Source: Enterocloster lavalensis
GTDB lineage: Bacteria; Bacillota; Clostridia; Lachnospirales; Lachnospiraceae
Length of the DNA: 64,000 nucleotides
Assembly (NCBI RefSeq): GCF_902364025.1
Contig: NZ_CABJCG010000021.1
Location: 1-64,000, forward strand
Direction of reading: 5' to 3'
The first letter of the stretch is position 1; every line of letters begins with the position of its first letter. Shown one piece after another: positions 62,106-64,000 of this stretch. The position numbers were made by a program, and so were the translations under genes. Below the pieces are notes generated by a model, which was given only the letters and a program-made list of their open reading frames with translations, made no database searches and was not told the DNA's origin.

Positions 62106-64000
62106 ATGGAAGATATGATCGTGCACGGGTTGACCCAGAATAATTTAAAGCATGTTACATTCAGGATTCCAAAGGAGAAAATCACGGTGTTTACGGGGGT
62201 GTCGGGCTCCGGGAAATCCAGTATTGTGTTCGACACCATCGCAGCCGAGTCCCAACGGCAGATGAACGCCACCTACCCAGCGTTCGTGCGGTCGCGACTT
62301 CCTAAATATCCCAAACCGGCGGTGGAGCGCATCGACAACCTGACGGCCTCCGTGGTGGTGGATCAGTCGCCCCTGGGCGGAAATGCCCGCTCTACGGTGG
62401 GCACCATCAGCGGCCTGTACTCCAGCCTGCGGCTGCTGTTTTCGCGGATCGGTAGACCCTATGTGGGCACGGCTTCCTGCTTTTCCTTCAATGATCCCAA
62501 CGGGATGTGCAAGACCTGTTCGGGGCTGGGAACGATTACAAGGCTGGATGTGGAGTCGATGATCGACCGTGACAAGTCCTGGAACCAGGGCTGCATCAAG
62601 GATTCCTTGTTCCGCCCGGGTTCCTGGTACTGGAAGCAGTACGCCGCCTCCGGCCTGTTCGATCTGGACAAGCCGGTGAGGGAGTACACTCAGGAAGAGT
62701 ATAACCTGCTGCTGTACGGTTCCAGGGACGGCGCTGGGGAGCCGGAGAATCCCAAGGTGACGGGCCTGTACCACAAATATACGAAAACGCTGCTGAACCG
62801 GGATATCAGCAATAAGAGCAGGCATACCAGGGAGAAGTCCCAGAGCATGATCGCCGGGATGGAGTGTACGGAGTGCCATGGGAAGCGTCTGAACCGGACG
62901 GCTCTGAGCTGTAAGATAAACGGCTATTCCATCGCGGACATGTGTGAGATGGAGCTGACCCGGCTCCGCGAGGTTTTGCTGCAGATCACAGACCCGACGG
63001 TGGACGTGCTGGTGCAGACCTTGGCGGAGGGGCTGGACCGGATGATCGGGATCGGTCTGCCCTACCTGCATCTGAACCGGGAGACGCCGTCCCTGTCCGG
63101 CGGGGAGGCCCAGCGGTTGAAGCTGGTCCGGTACATGGGCAGCAGCCTGACCGGGCTGACCTATATTTTTGACGAGCCCAGCGCGGGGATGCACCCGCGG
63201 GACGTCTACCGCATGAACAATCTGCTGCGGCAGCTGCGGGACAAGGGGAACACGGTTCTTGTGGTGGAGCACGACCGGGATGTGATTTCCATCGCGGACT
63301 ATGTGATCGACGTGGGGCCACGGGCCGGGCAGAACGGGGGCGAGATCGTGTTTGCGGGCAGCTTTGAGGATTTGCTGAAATCCGGCACCCTGACGGGAAA
63401 TGCCATGCGGGAGTCCCTGCCGGTCAAGGAGAACCCGCGCCGCCCTGCCGGCAGCCTACCCGTGCGTGGGGCCAGCCTGCACAATCTGAAGTCCGTGGAT
63501 GTGGACATTCCGCTGGGGATCATGACGGTGGTGACCGGTGTGGCGGGGTCCGGGAAGAGCACCCTGATCACCCAGGTGTTCGCCAGACAGTATGAGCAGG
63601 ACGTGGTGATGATCGACCAGGGGCCCATTACCGCCACCAACCGCTCTACTCCGGCCTCTTATCTGGGATTTTTCGATGAGATTCGAAAGCTGATGGCGCG
63701 GGAGAGCGGCAAGTCCGACGGCCTGTTCAGCTTTAATTCTGCGGGCGCCTGCCCGGTGTGCGGCGGAAAGGGTGTGATCGTGACGGAGCTTGCGTTTATG
63801 GACCCCGTCGTGACGGAGTGCGAGGCCTGCGGCGGACTTCGCTACAACCAGGAGGCCCTGGCCTGCACTTATAAGGGGAAAAATATCGTGGAGCTTCTGG
63901 GGCTCACCGCCTCCCAGGCCCTTGAGGTGTTTGAGGAGCCGAAGATCAGAAGGCATTTAAAGGTAATGCAGCAGGTGGGCCTGTCCTATCTGACCCTGGG
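62106..64000 (+). CDS. UvrA-like ABC ATPase (drug-resistance UvrA paralogue), cut by the window end
   Basis: At least 631 residues, open to the last base. The first ATP-binding half has Walker A GVSGSGKSS (near residue 32), a zinc-ribbon stretch CKTCSGLG, the signature SLSGGEAQRLKL and Walker B TYIFDEPSAGMHPRD. The second half begins with GVAGSGKST near 477, then a zinc module CPVCGGKG ... CEACGGLRYN. The first Walker A is very near the start, and the UvrB-binding domain of true UvrA is not seen, so this is the short UvrA-like type, which is associated with resistance to DNA-binding drugs. ATG 62106 has a weak AGG site; ATG 62115 is possible. Confidence 0.87.
   Translation, partial: MEDMIVHGLTQNNLKHVTFRIPKEKITVFTGVSGSGKSSIVFDTIAAESQRQMNATYPAFVRSRLPKYPKPAVERIDNLTASVVVDQSPLGGNARSTVGTISGLYSSLRLLFSRIGRPYVGTASCFSFNDPNGMCKTCSGLGTITRLDVESMIDRDKSWNQGCIKDSLFRPGSWYWKQYAASGLFDLDKPVREYTQEEYNLLLYGSRDGAGEPENPKVTGLYHKYTKTLLNRDISNKSRHTREKSQSMIAGMECTECHGKRLNRTALSCKINGYSIADMCEMELTRLREVLLQITDPTVDVLVQTLAEGLDRMIGIGLPYLHLNRETPSLSGGEAQRLKLVRYMGSSLTGLTYIFDEPSAGMHPRDVYRMNNLLRQLRDKGNTVLVVEHDRDVISIADYVIDVGPRAGQNGGEIVFAGSFEDLLKSGTLTGNAMRESLPVKENPRRPAGSLPVRGASLHNLKSVDVDIPLGIMTVVTGVAGSGKSTLITQVFARQYEQDVVMIDQGPITATNRSTPASYLGFFDEIRKLMARESGKSDGLFSFNSAGACPVCGGKGVIVTELAFMDPVVTECEACGGLRYNQEALACTYKGKNIVELLGLTASQALEVFEEPKIRRHLKVMQQVGLSYLTL

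Overview
The window reads as chromosome of a spore-forming, anaerobic Firmicute, most likely a Lachnospiraceae (Clostridium cluster XIVa) gut bacterium. Support: GC-rich coding sequence with strong GGAGG ribosome sites; a nudF-spoIIM-xerD neighbourhood with a SpoIIM-like gene; a collagen-like (BclA-type) surface protein; a fused 2-hydroxyacyl-CoA dehydratase activase typical of amino-acid fermenting Clostridia; and cell-wall-binding repeat proteins. No rRNA genes are present. Assignment to family is inference from gene content.

Layout. 1-900: seven tRNA genes (Asn, Glu, Thr, Met, Asp, Val, Leu) behind one promoter. 0.9-2.7 kb: a trans-sulfuration-type PLP enzyme and a tiny orphan type I-C-like CRISPR array (four repeats, no cas genes). 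2.7-7 kb, minus strand: the 1422-residue activase. 7.2-17.6 kb: CorA, an inactive rhomboid-like protein, pyruvate kinase, a diaminopimelate decarboxylase-type enzyme, ProC, NudF-like, SpoIIM-like, an EamA transporter, a lipase-like hydrolase and XerD. 17.9-25.6 kb: tRNA-Leu, a holin-like protein, the collagen-like protein, a methyltransferase, a Pit phosphate transporter with its PhoU-like partner, a second EamA transporter and a cell-wall-binding protein. 25.7-28.7 kb: two minus-strand genes (esterase, duplicated YcxB-like protein), a candidate small RNA and tRNA-Pro. 28.7-34.9 kb: HAD phosphatase, Lpd-like flavoprotein, Xaa-Pro aminopeptidase and an RlmD-type methyltransferase with a long basic low-complexity N-terminus.

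35.1-45.1 kb is a strikingly AT-rich island. It carries a broken zinc-ribbon gene; a 1447-residue protein that joins an APH-like kinase, a SAMD9-like degenerate P-loop NTPase, TPR-like repeats and a C-terminal OB-like tail; a decayed IS66 TnpA gene; and two adjacent dynamin-like GTPases (701 and 567 aa) that resemble the LeoBC/LeoA pair of the Eleos anti-phage system. I read it as a horizontally acquired defence island, and the 1447-aa protein as the best candidate for an undescribed system.

45.1-64 kb returns to normal composition: a binding-protein plus DAACS symporter pair; an autoregulated TetR operon with an MFS exporter and a MacB-like ABC exporter; a signalling cluster (double-winged-helix GntR regulator, hybrid histidine kinase, and a lipoprotein fusing a solute-binding domain to a 5'-nucleotidase C-terminal domain); a zinc alcohol dehydrogenase; a membrane protein of unknown function; and an AraC regulator divergent from a UvrA-like ABC ATPase that runs off the end of the window. 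All family calls rest on reading motifs and translations by eye; no database search was run.
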